Part shown: one piece after another, positions 35,905 to 46,900 of the stretch | How the letters are laid out: the number at the start of each line of letters is the position of its first letter | How positions within the stretch are numbered: the stretch's first letter is position 1 | Source of the DNA: Puffinus mauretanicus | Taxonomy: Eukaryota > Chordata > Aves > Procellariiformes > Procellariidae | Length of the DNA: 64,000 nucleotides | NCBI GenBank assembly: GCA_023333565.1 | Contig: JAJKFH010003937.1 | Coordinates: forward strand, 1,012,001-1,076,000 | Reading direction: 5' to 3' | Translations under genes and position numbers: made by a program | Notes under the pieces: generated by a model | Told to the model about the DNA's origin: nothing | The model's database searches: none | What the model saw: only the letters and a program-made list of their open reading frames with translations

Positions 35905-36032
35905 GTTAATGGATGCCAAAGAGGTCAAGTGACTTCCCAAAGGTTATACAGTGAGTCACTGAATTTGTTGAGAATAAAATAGAAGAATCTCCTAGTTTTC
36001 TGTCTTTTGCTCTGACTGATACTAAAGCAGAG
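35905..36032 (+). mobile_element. MIR/L2/L3-like ancient repeat tail
   Basis: AGAGGTCAAGTGACTTCCCA, AAGGTTATACAGTGAGTCAC and then GAATCTCCTAG, TTTTCTGTC and CTCTGACTGATACTAAAGC follow the order of the shared MIR/L2/L3 tail. That tail has a ttaagtgacttgccc box, an aaggtcacacag box, then a tctcctgactc / ccagtgctct end. Diverged and gapped, but the order is clear. Subfamily cannot be assigned by eye. Confidence 0.6.
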
Positions 36033-37689
36033 AGATTTTGGATCAGCACAGCCTCTACTAAATCCCTGTGCTGCTTTGAGGAGGTATCAAAGCTTGGTGT
36101 TCACTGGAGAAATCTGAAGCTCCTGAAGCAACGTTTCCCATATTTCTCACCGAGACCACCAGAAAGAGCAGAAGCGCTGCAATGCAAACAGGCTGCTTTG
36201 ATCCTCGCGACATAGATTCTCTCTTAAAAAACCCAAACCACACAGAGTAAAATAAACACACGGAAGCCCCCAAACCCAATTAACCTAATGCTAATCCTAC
36301 ACAACAGGAGTGTTTGTTTAGAACTAATTATGTATCCTATCTTGTTGCAATGGTGTCCCTTTCACTTCACGCGGAAAGCTTCCACATTATTCCTCTTGAT
36401 TAGTGAGGATGTTTTACCTCCTTCCAAAATGAACCTTGGCACTGCTCCTCCAAGCCCTGTAGACGTGGAGGCTCAGTTGCAGAGGGCAACTGAGCTCCGT
36501 TGCAGAAAGGAGGTGCGTCCTGGAGAGCATCACTGCCGTTCTGGGTGCATTGGTGGAGATGACAAGCACAACACACAGTGCCATCACCCTTGCTCTGGCC
36601 TTCCATCTTCTTGTCGAGTCCCTGCCAGGGAGAGAAGGGCTCCCGTGTTGAGCTGAGCTTGGGCATTGACCGGTTACGTACCCCTGGGCATGTCTCTTAC
36701 CCGGCTGTGCCCATGTTTGCTTGGCTGCAAAAGTGAGGTGCCTCTTGCTATTTGTCTGTCTCTCCTGATTTTGTGTGTATACAGAGCTTTGCAGCTCCAA
36801 AGCATTCATTATTATTATTATTATTATTATTATTACTACCTACTGAATATTATTTTATGCATTTAATATAATATAAAGCAATTACAGAATGTAAGGTACT
36901 GCGGAAATATAGAAAGATCTGCCTGGAATAATAATTTGATTTTGAAACTTTGTTGCTAAAAGACTTCAGGGTAAAATTGTAGTACAACATATGAGCTTTT
37001 AATGAAATGACTCCCATTACTTCTAGTATAAATGGAAAAAACCTGCAGAACGCATGGAAAATTTTCATTTAATTAACAAATAATTTGTATTAGAATATAG
37101 TTGTCAAATTCTAATTCATCAAACAATATTCAGCAATGAACGGAAAATGTTTCTAGCATGTATGCTTCCATATTTATACACCTCCAAGCTGGAAGCTGTA
37201 TCAGTTATTTATCTGAAAATACATCAGGTAAACGCTGTTGCTTATAGGTGTAGAAATAATACAGAATAGTAATGAGAAATCAGACAATACTTCTCTGATC
37301 CAGCTGTATTTCGGTATTGCTGGTATCTGGTGTTGTATGGGGGTGTCTGGAACATATTCAGGCAAAGGGGAAGAGGCCATAGAGTGCATTTTAGTTGTTT
37401 CAGATTAGAAGGAGGTCGCAATTATTAATTAATGTTGCTCATGATTCTTTAAGCTGCACGTATGCTGTGTGAATACTCTGGTTTTTGCATTGTTTTGCCT
37501 TGCCTCTGAATGGGCCGATACTGTTGCTCTCGCTGTAATAGCTGAGTGTCTGCAATCATCTTACTTAAAAATAGATTTAAGACCCGCACTGTTGAGGAGA
37601 AGTTGCACAATGGCTTGCTGACCGCCCGTTGCACGCGCTGATCAAGGCACTGGCTTTAAAACAGTTTGGCTTATAATTATATCTTTACA
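36033..37689. other. Non-coding DNA with an ATT microsatellite
   Basis: Slightly GC-richer from 36400 to 36780, where frames are open on both strands (122-131 codons) without domains. AT-rich after 36840. No gene is supported. Confidence 0.5.
36808..36835. repeat. (ATT)9 microsatellite
   Basis: Nine ATT units and one base, uninterrupted, preceded by an imperfect CATTC unit. Confidence 0.9.
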
Positions 37690-38005
37690 GCTAACTGGGC
37701 TACCAAATGATTTTCTTCTCTCCTCCTCCCCAAGTCTACTGACCTGTGGCTAATGAGATTTGTGTTTCGATTAGTTGTAGGACATAAATTAACTAATCAA
37801 TGAGAATGGATTCACATCCTTTCTTGTAAAAGAGCTCTGCTGCAGTGATCTGTATTTAATATTCAAATCAATTTCAAATTCTCAGGATGATTCCGCTAAT
37901 ATGGCAGGCTGGGACTCGCAGCATCTGTATCCTTGCCACAGACTGTAAATATGGGATGCTTATGGAATCGCTCACTGACCTCCAAAGCCTTCTCTGGTCT
38001 CATTG
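37690..38005. promoter_or_regulatory. CNE-like block (candidate enhancer)
   Basis: Repeat-free block with clustered homeodomain-type cores: GCTAATGAGA, CGATTAGTTG, AAATTAACTAATCAATGAG (an HNF1- or PBX-like paired arrangement) and CGCTAATATGG. There is no ORF of note. Texture-based call. Confidence 0.35.
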
Positions 38006-41000
38006 ATTTACTGTTTCACTTAATAGTGATGATGAGAAGCTTAGAGGCTGGCAATCAAGCTGGGAAAGTCATGTGAGAGAGCATTTTCCCTTTACTTAGA
38101 AGAGTGTTAAGGCTAAGCAGAAGTCACGGGACTTTTTGGGAAAAGGTGTTTGGTTTTGATATGAAAATTTTGGGTCAATTTTATGTGCCAACTCAAATTT
38201 CCCCTATTCTAGAGACGAGGGTAAAAGATGGCCATTACCAAAAAGCAGTTTTCTAAGGGGGCGGTTCTTTCATTTGCTTTCAAGGTAGGGAGAACTTTAT
38301 CTTTTGCCTTGCTGCAATTGTCTCATCTGTACAATTAACCAGCATCTTGGCATAAAATGTGAAAATTTGTACAGTGTTCAAAGCATCTGTGGCCTTTATG
38401 GTACAAGTTCTGTTAGTACTGAAGCTACAGAAAATTAAATGTTCCCCAAAGAACTTCCAGATGTGTTTTATTCTAATAGGGTCATTATACAGTAAATTAA
38501 AAAGCAGGGTAAATGGAACTGTAAAATTTAAATTACTCTAAAACCACATCTCTTTGCTTTGAACATTCATTTGTGGGGTTGCATTTGCAATAAATGTGAA
38601 TTAGGCAGCTGCAATAACTGTTAATCATATATTTATAAAATAGTAATGAGGAAATGAATAGCAGAGTAAGACAGCTGCACATTTCTCTAATAGTATGTCA
38701 ACTGTGAACATAATAAGATGTAGAAAATTGTTTGGTGCTATGCTGATAATGCAGCTGAATGTAAGAGATCACTTCAACCTCTTAACTTTACAGGAAATTA
38801 TATATAAAATCCATAAAAAGCCATAATAATACATTAGGCCTCTGAATTGTAGTCAATGTTTTTCTTTGCTTTGATTTTTCTGAAATGGGCCATACTTTTC
38901 CCAAAGTAATCTGCCAAAGATCACTAAGGCTTTTGTTTCAGGCTGCACTTTATTCACCATCTTGCAATTTTATTTAAAAGATAGTGCTTCTAAAAGCCCA
39001 AAGTGATCTAACTTCCCTGCTCCAGGAGAGCTACCGGAGCTCCCACCTCCCTCTCCTCGCAGAGTTTTGCCAGGTCTGGGAGCATCCCACCTCCGAGCCA
39101 CAGCGGTGTTATCGCTGCTGAAACTAGTGATTCAACGAACAACCCCACACGAGGCAAAGCAAAAGGTGAAATTTAAATTCTACATATATATACACATATC
39201 TATATATTATTTTAGAAAAGTAAACGGTTTTTGACATGGTCTGAGGGCTTCTGGCTGTCTTTCGCAGCCCTTGTAAAATTATAAAGAGGCCAAGCTAATT
39301 GCAAAAAACAAGCCAAACAACCTAAACCCAAGAAATAAATTGAAATATTTGAACAGCCCTTTAGATTTTCTGCTTGTGCTAGCAGGCTTCGCAGCCTGCC
39401 TTTGTGCCAGGTGCTGCTCACTTGCACTTGCAGTTTTTAACCAGCCTTAATTGAATTTTGCAACTGAACTGGGGTGAAGAGGAGAATTAGAAAGCTAACA
39501 GGAAAAAAATTAGGCAAGTGCTGGGCTTCAAACAGCTTATCGGCCAAGCAGGGAATAGGTGCTAAATGTGTAATAGGAAGGCTGCCATAGGAAATGTCAC
39601 TTATCAAAGTGGCAGCACTTTGCAAGAAAAAGCAAGCGAGAGAAATGAGGGACCCGATCCCAGCACTTGCTGACACCACTGTGAAAAGTCCCTCTGATTT
39701 AATAAACTCTACGCTGGGCGTATGGTTTTGGAAATTGGCTTAAAACTGATGGGTTTTAACCCACAGCTGCTAGGCTGACAGCAAGGTGCTGAGTAGAGCT
39801 CAGCAGGGAGCATGGGGGTGTGGGGGGCACAGGGAGCTTGACCCCCCAAAAAGCACAACGGGGTAGCAAACATCCCGACTTTGCTATCGAATAAACCCGT
39901 GTTTAATGACTCACTTTTCACTATGGAATACATTTGCTTGTGTGATTTTACTGTAAGTGTTTCTTGCTGTACCACGTATTTTTAATTTTTATATGCATTT
40001 GCATTTGGAATGACAGAACCAGCTCACTTTTTTTTTTTTTAAATACGGAGAGAAAGGAAGACTGAAGATCTCATAATCATCAGTTTCACAGGTCGAAAGT
40101 CTTTCCGTACACAGAATCTGCCGTTGACTCGAAAGGCCAGCGAAGGAGAAATTAATTCTCCCTGGGCAGAAAGGAGGACTTTTCCATTAGTCCTGTCTGT
40201 TTAAGGGTGAGGTGAGGTGGTCTGGGTGGACCAGCGGAGGTCAGGAGCTCTGCAGCATCGTCAGCGCTCTTAGCCTTTTGTAAAACCTTCACGGTCACTT
40301 GGTGGACCGAACTTTTAGCCTTCATCAAGCCGTTGCCTTTAATGGACATGTTTTTTTTTTTTTTCTTTTTTTTTTGCTTAGGAGATAGCACAAATCTTTT
40401 CGGCCATCTTAAAAACTATAAAGCTATTGTACAGTGGCCAGATAGGAATAAAAAATGTCCTTGGTGTAACCCTATCAGAGGAAATATTGTTCATACAACA
40501 TCGCCTGTCATGGGCAAAGAAAGGCAGAAAGACGGATACAGAGAGATGGATACGGGTAGAGGCATAGATATGGAGATACGTTCAGGTTGAATTTGTCCTA
40601 TAAAATTTTGGCCTTCTGCTTGCCAAAACAAAGCAAAAAATTGTTCTTTTTATTAAATATAAATTAAAGGATAAACAATGGAAAATGGCTTGTTTTCAAA
40701 TCTTTTTTTTTTTTGCTTCTTTGAAACAGACGGTTCAGTTCTCCAGGAGAAGCAAAGTTCAAGCTCTCATTTCCCATTGTACATTTCTGTGTTAGTGCCT
40801 CACAAAATAGCAGTTCATTTCTGGAAATCCTATTACTGTCCACACTCAAGCAGCAACTTTAACAGATACATCTGTTACCTGGCAGCTTCTTCCTACACAA
40901 CTCCCACCTCTGAGAGTTAAAGCTTATAGTTTTAAAAGGAAAATTGAAATAGCCCAATTTTGAACAACGCACAGTTTGGCGGGGTGGGGGAAGAAAAAGA

Positions 41001-41504
41001 GCACATGCCACTGTCAGCTACGAGAGCCTCATCTCATCTTACGTTCTGATCTGGACAGATATAGAAAACAGAGTGGTGCATTATCATTATCTTAGAGATG
41101 TTTATTTGGTGTGTGGACACTCAACCAAAGAACTAATGCAATCAGAAAGTTAAAATATATGGGCTGGAAATACAAATTCATTAGATGTACACAAAACGTA
41201 TGCTGCAGTGGATCTGTCATTTAAATTAGATTTTGACAATTATATGGATAGTCTGGTTGAGATGATATACGATTTGCTCACTTTATCTATGCCATGATTT
41301 AATTATTGCAAAAGATGTGTAGAGTTAGGACCCTGTCATTCTCTCATGGACCTAAGCTGAAGTGGAGCTGGGCCCATCTCGCATACTTTGTGTTAGCTGC
41401 TTGAAGGATTTTTGTATGCGTATATATATATTTTTTTTTACATGAAATGAGTCTGATTTGCACCCACTGGAATTGATGCAAATCTTTCCGCTGACCTCAG
41501 CAGG
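38006..41504. other. Non-coding DNA with T-tracts
   Basis: No gene is recognised. Homopolymers are T13 (40028-40040), T14-C-T10 (40351-40375) and T12 (40703-40714). AT-alternating sequence is present near 39181-39208. An octamer ATGCAAAT lies at 41476-41483, just before the CpG-rich island. ORFs above 60 codons lack domains. Confidence 0.5.
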
Positions 41505-42025
41505 GCTGGCGCGCGCTTTTTCCTTGCGCATCGCTTTCCAACCCTGCAAGATGCTCCTCGTGTGGAGACGGCATGTTTCGTCGTTCGGGATCCAAAGCAG
41601 GCAGCGAAGAGCCAGGTCCCCTCCAGGCTGCTCCCAGCCAAGCCCACGCGCTTTGCACCCGTGCACGAGCACAGCCATCCTCCACCTTCCCCATCCCGGG
41701 CCAGGAGAAGAAAAACATCGGGTCTCCATCCCCTCTGCTTAGAAAGACATCAGCTTGAGACGCTGTGGTGGCGGTGAGCTCAGCTGGACCATTTTAGACT
41801 TCTGGAAACATCTTCTCCCTCCCCGGCATCCTCAGAGGTTTACAAGAGGCATCATCAGCGACACGCGGCCAATTTCTGGCGTGTCATGGTGGAAGCGTGG
41901 CCAGCCCCGCGTGGGGATCTCCAGATGCTCGTATGTCTTCTGGATGAAATCACTGCCCTGGTGCTAAGCCTTGCTGGTACCGAGGGCATCTCAGCTCCTC
42001 CGGCTGCGGCGGGTGGCACCACCCT
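41505..42025. promoter_or_regulatory. CpG-rich island (candidate orphan promoter)
   Basis: About seventeen CpGs fall within 41505-41725 alone (for example TGGCGCGCGCTTTTTCC and TTTCGTCGTTCGGG). CpG density stays high to about 42010 (CACGCGGCC, CCCCGCGTGG, GGCTGCGGCGGG). Flanks on both sides are AT-rich and CpG-poor. At about 500 bp it fits a small CpG island. Frames are open on both strands (up to 125 codons minus, 94 plus), as composition predicts. No splice donor or start can be chosen with confidence. It could be the promoter of a non-coding transcript, an alternative promoter, or an intragenic island. Confidence 0.5.
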
Positions 42026-43215
42026 GCTCCACCTTGCTCTTGCCTGACATTTATTAGCAGCATTTATTCATACTGTAAACATGGGCATAAAAAATGCAGC
42101 ATCAGGCACGATCATTTAGGCAGACAAATGACGGCGACATCTCTTCCCTGTCTGAACGTTGAATACATATTAACCCCCCCCCACTATTAAAACGGAAACA
42201 TGATTTGATAACTTCTTACGAATGCAGTAAATGCCACTTCTTACAAATGAACACTAGCAATCAATTTAATTTCTCAAATAAAATGATTAAATTGCTGTTA
42301 TTGTGGAATCATTATTTTATTGCTAAAACCTTTTAAAATGTTAATTATTGTGCCCCTTGAAAAGCTTTCATCTTGCCTGACTTTGCTCTTATACAAAAAA
42401 TGTCTCCTGGTTGTGACTTGTGAATTGAATGAAAATTCATGCTTTACCTTTTCTCTCTCTCTCTCTCTCTCTCTTTTTTTTAACACCTGCAACTATTCTC
42501 CTTGGCTGTAATATTTATATGAATTTAACTTTAATTTTTCTCTGCTTTCATCTTCGGAATTAGTCAGTATAAAGCATAGATCACTCCTTCTCTGCTGCTT
42601 TCCTGTTTATTTGCCTTAACAATAGATTCATTAACTAGATTTTGGTGCTCAAGCCATGCGGACACATCCATTTCAAAGGAGGCTTTAATGGCATTTCATA
42701 TTTTTCTACATTAAGGAAGATTAAAGTATATTACAATACCCTTTACTGCTCTATTTTCTTCATTTTAGAAGTGGTCAGTTTTTAAATTTTTTTTCCCCTT
42801 TCTTTCATCTGCAGTGTTCAATAAATTGTCCAGGCCTTTTAGATGATAGTTCCAGCAAATTGAGTTCTATATTACAACTCTGAACTATTGTTTAGCCCAT
42901 CATCAGTCAGATAAAGCACTCCTATTCACACAGGACATCAAAAGAACAAATATATGTTCAAAGTGGCTAAAAAGATTACTGTGACTTGGATATATCATTT
43001 TGTTAATTGTTAGTGATTATTTTACTAGTTTAGAGGTGGTAAATTTGCTGACTCTGAACTCGTGCTTGTGATATAATCAGAGTGTAATATATAGATATTC
43101 GCGGCTGGAAATTACACCATTCAAAAAGGGTCAGGTCTATCATCTTCTAATAGCCGAAGGCGGACTAATAGCAACATTTTAATAAGAAGAAAGATGCAGA
43201 CCGATGTCTTCATTT
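42026..43215. promoter_or_regulatory. CNE-like blocks beside the CpG-rich island
   Basis: Two unique-looking AT-rich blocks (about 42040-42770 and 42890-43200) are rich in TAAT/ATTA cores, such as CAATTTAATTTCTC, ATGATTAAATTG and GTTAATTATTG. They are separated by a (CT)n run and T-rich sequence. Regulatory character is inferred from texture and from lying next to the CpG-rich island. Confidence 0.35.
42452..42481. repeat. (CT)n microsatellite with T-tail
   Basis: Eleven CT units (42452-42474) run into eight T. Translated ORFs through it give Glu-Arg or Ser-Leu repeats that are artefacts. Confidence 0.9.
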
Positions 43216-43417
43216 CCCATGTATAGTACGTCGCAAAGCGCTCCGGAGAATTTCAGCCGCGCTGGTGCTCGGATGAATCAGGCGATGATCACGGTGGGTG
43301 CCCAGCCAAATTCAGCCTTGCTGCGACTTGAGATTCATTGGGTCGTACCTGGGAGGAATCTGCCCTAGTCTGAATTGAGGCCGTTTGCTAGGTGAGAATG
43401 GCTAAAGTTAACGCATT

Positions 43418-43480
43418 CGGGTCCTGATCCTGCAAAGATTTATTCACACGCGTTTAATGCTCTACACTCCAAGCAATCCC
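43418..43480. mobile_element. Possible old amniote interspersed repeat
   Basis: GGGTCCTGATCCTGCAAAGA followed by TTTATTCACACGCGTTTAAT resembles the start of a palindromic repeat that I remember as common in turtles, crocodiles and birds, beginning with a 'cctgatcctgcaaag' box and a 'cttacgcacgtgcttaa' box. Only one arm is present. The identification rests on memory of a consensus and needs a library search. Confidence 0.35.
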
Positions 43481-43963
43481 TCGGAAATCACTGGCAATAT
43501 TTTAGGTGTTTTAGTGACTCCCAACACCACACTATCACGGTGCCACACAGACCGAATGTGTTTGTCCCCACAGGTCCAGATGCAATGGAGAGGTATTTTA
43601 GAAGTGTGAGACAGAGACACAAAACCTGAGACCCTCTGAGATACTGATGTGCCCAACTCCCAGCGCCTGGAGAGAAACCACGAGCATCTGCCTCTGAGTT
43701 AAGGTCACAACAGAGAAGGGAAAAGAAATGAGCCCATCTGAATTGCCAGCTCCCAGACACTCATGCTTCCTCCGCAATCACTGACACGTGAGTATCTCAA
43801 TAAAACCATGCATATTTGCAGGATATAAAGTGAACACACATGCATCTTGGCAGGCTCCTGCTCTTCAAAGGGAATTTCAGAAATCTTGCAGATGCACAAA
43901 GTTTAATATGAAATTTTGAATAGATGCTGCCTACAATTGCATGCTGCATTTCTTTTCTCGTGT

Positions 43964-43987
43964 ATTTTACCCTGCATCGGGTAAAAT
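43964..43987. repeat. Perfect 9-bp inverted repeat
   Basis: ATTTTACCC (43964-43972), spacer TGCATC, then GGGTAAAAT (43979-43987). Arms are exact. No surrounding element is recognised. Confidence 0.8.
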
Positions 43988-46900
43988 GGAAAGGCAGCTA
44001 AGGATGCCTGATCATATGTGAGGCTACTGGCTGGAAGACAGATTTTACAACAGAACAATTGCAGGGTGTAGGTTTTAGGCAATAAGCAGGTAGCCTCGTT
44101 CTCTCAAAAGAAAAAAAGAAAATAATGGAAAACTGTAACATTCATTTGGAGGCCTCAAAGGCATAAAAAACCCAATTCCAACTGTTATAGGTCCCTGCAG
44201 GAGTCTACAAAAGAACTAAGCTTTTTAAGTAAGAAAACTAGATTTTGGCCCAGAGGGCCCTGTCATTGCTGCTTAATAGATGAAACTCTTTTGATACAAA
44301 TATGCTGTTTACTTCTCAGCTTCAGCTTTCATAAAATATAACCTTTTTATGATTTACGACCCCAGAAAAAGTGCAGGATGGATTTTTAGCTCTGAATTGG
44401 TTGAATGTCAACAAGAAAAATATAGATAACATATAGAAATAGCAGGGTGTTAATGCCACACAAAATGATGAAATTATTTTTGTTTAGAAAAGTTAAGTTT
44501 GTTCTTAAAGTTCTTTGTGAGTGAAACTGAGGAAAGGGTTTGCTGGTAAAGCCATGGGAAGCTTTGCATAACGCTTCCTTTTTGCTTTAAGACAGCCTTG
44601 GTCTGCCTAGAAATTGTAAAACCGATGGCACAGAATCCAGCTGTGACTCCAGGAGGGGCAGACGGTGCAATGTGGCTGGTAAACCTTCTGGTATTGGGCA
44701 AAACTTCGGTAAGTAAGCACTTCAGATTCAGTTCTTTAATGACAAATTCAAGTTTAAAGACTTGTTCCAAAACTAAAGTTGCATACAGACTCTTATTATT
44801 TGTAGTGGTTATTAAAATCAAACAGAAATAACCAGAACTGACATAATCTAGCCTTCTTTATTTGCCCACGTTGTTATTTTTTTCCTCTTGTCATCCATAT
44901 TCATGCCTCCAGACATGCTTTAATATATAGCCATGTTTTAATACATTGGTCAGTGATTAAAAAGAAACACAAACAAGATGTTGGTGATGTGAAATGAACA
45001 TGAAAGTATCAGAGCTTTGAAGACTGAGGTAAAAATGTTAAGGTGAGGGAATAACTACTACTGAGAAGATTGCACACATTTTCTTTTTTACGGTCTTCCA
45101 CTTTACATTATCTCTTTTGCAGTTTTTTGCTTAGCATTAACGATGCGCTTGTTTTTCAGGTGGCTTTTTTCATGTTGCTTGTGAACCTGCTGAACAAAAA
45201 AAAAAGTTGCTTTTTCTGGATGCTTGGGGAAATAGCCTGATCCCAGACAAATTGCCTAGGAAGTCTCTGAAATGACTTAGCCTGCCACAGAGGCAAGGTT
45301 GTAAAAATTGAAAAGGTTTTCACTTTTGACTCTTCCAACTATTGCAGAAAGAGACATTTGCTAGTGTATGGTCTCTGAAAACTGTCACCGAGCAAATTAA
45401 AATAACAAAAATATCCATCTGTGAACCCCCACACATCCAGCTTTCCTGCCCTGCTCTGTCACAGGGTATTAATCAGACAGGGTAGGTATGGTGTGCTCCA
45501 CAGCAGCGGCTGCTAGGAGGGTCAGGTGGCTGATGCTCAGCAGCTGCAGAATTTTTACAGGAGATATACACAAGTATTGGTGCTGGAAAACACCGTACTC
45601 CGCTGATCTGGATGCTCCCCCCTCGTGTATTACAGAAAAGAGAAAAGGAAACTGAAATGAATAGGAAGGTGTGGGAGAAGCAATGCTGCTGGAGTGTTAT
45701 CTGTCCTGCCCATTACTTACACATCTCTGCAGCCTTTTCATGGGGTCTGAGGATAGGAGAACAACCTGGAGGACTGATTCCTGAGCCCTTGGTGCAGAAA
45801 TGGCCTGAGGGACCAGGTAGGTATCCGCAATAGCCAGAGCAAGGCTATCCAGGACAACATTTTCTGCCTGAGACTTGTAGGTGCCCATGGAACATCTGGG
45901 ATCCTGTCCCAGAGCGGGGAGCCAGGCAAGAGCCCTGTGAGCCCAAAATTTTAGTTATGAGGGCTTGACTTTCCTATGGTTGACTGAAGTAAGTGGGATG
46001 AGCTGAGTCCTCTCCTAAAAAACTCAGTCTCTTTTGGATATCACTCACCTGTGCACAGACAAGCCAGGCAGCCATTAGTCTTTTATGAAAAGTTGAAAAT
46101 AATGCCCTTGACCTAACCTTCAGGTTAGAAGAACTGAAAGGAAGCATCTTACATTGTTTTTGAACATGCTTTGACAGGCTTTCAAATAGCAGTAGCCAGT
46201 CAATCTCCAGAAGCTGGACAGCGTGGCACAATTTATAGTGTATTTTCTTGCAAGTTCCTCAAGGCACCTTACAACAAAGTAATGAAAAGTCTGAATAGCT
46301 CACCTGTAACTTTCAATTTAAAGAACCTATGAATATTATTTTTACAGCAGATAATAGCTATAGAAGAATTTTTTTTGCATAGGCTGCAGAAGTGCTTCCT
46401 GGTTTAAAGCTTTGGTGAAGCCATGCCAGAAATCTGAAAACTGTTGATTTTGCAGATAGCCTCAGCACAACTCCATGAGCATTGGTGGTGTGACACGTGA
46501 CAGGTCTTGATCAAGGTCCTTGTTTCTATGCAGCTCATCTGTGGTTAGAGTCGAATCCAGTCCTCACCTTTAGCTGGTGATGGCTGTTGTGGATCAGCTC
46601 CTTGATTCCCCAGGCGAGAGGCGTTGGGCAGGGTGGTGGTGAAAGATCTCCAGATGCTGACTGCTCTGGCTTGCTTGCCACCAGGAGCACTCCCCATGCG
46701 TCACACTGTCAGCTTCTCGGGCACAATCTATAACTTTTAGGCTGTGTCTATGTTTTGTAGCATGTATTTTGAACTGTGAAAAAAGCAAGCAAAAATACAT
46801 CCTTAAAATACACTCTTGAAATACACAAATAAATTAAGAGATGCCATTAATTGCATACTGGGCAACTTGAAACCTGAGGGCTATTTTTCCTCTTTATTGA

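Noticed and set aside
41352..41777. Overlapping ORFs on both strands (61-125 codons) in the CpG-rich island
   Set aside because: Simultaneous open frames on both strands follow from GC-rich composition. No domain or splice pattern is seen.
42298..42492. Glu-Arg repeat peptide
   Set aside because: It is a translation of the (CT)n microsatellite on the minus strand.
44474..44821. 115-codon minus-strand ORF
   Set aside because: The opposite strand is also open over part of it and no domain is visible. Not distinguishable from chance.
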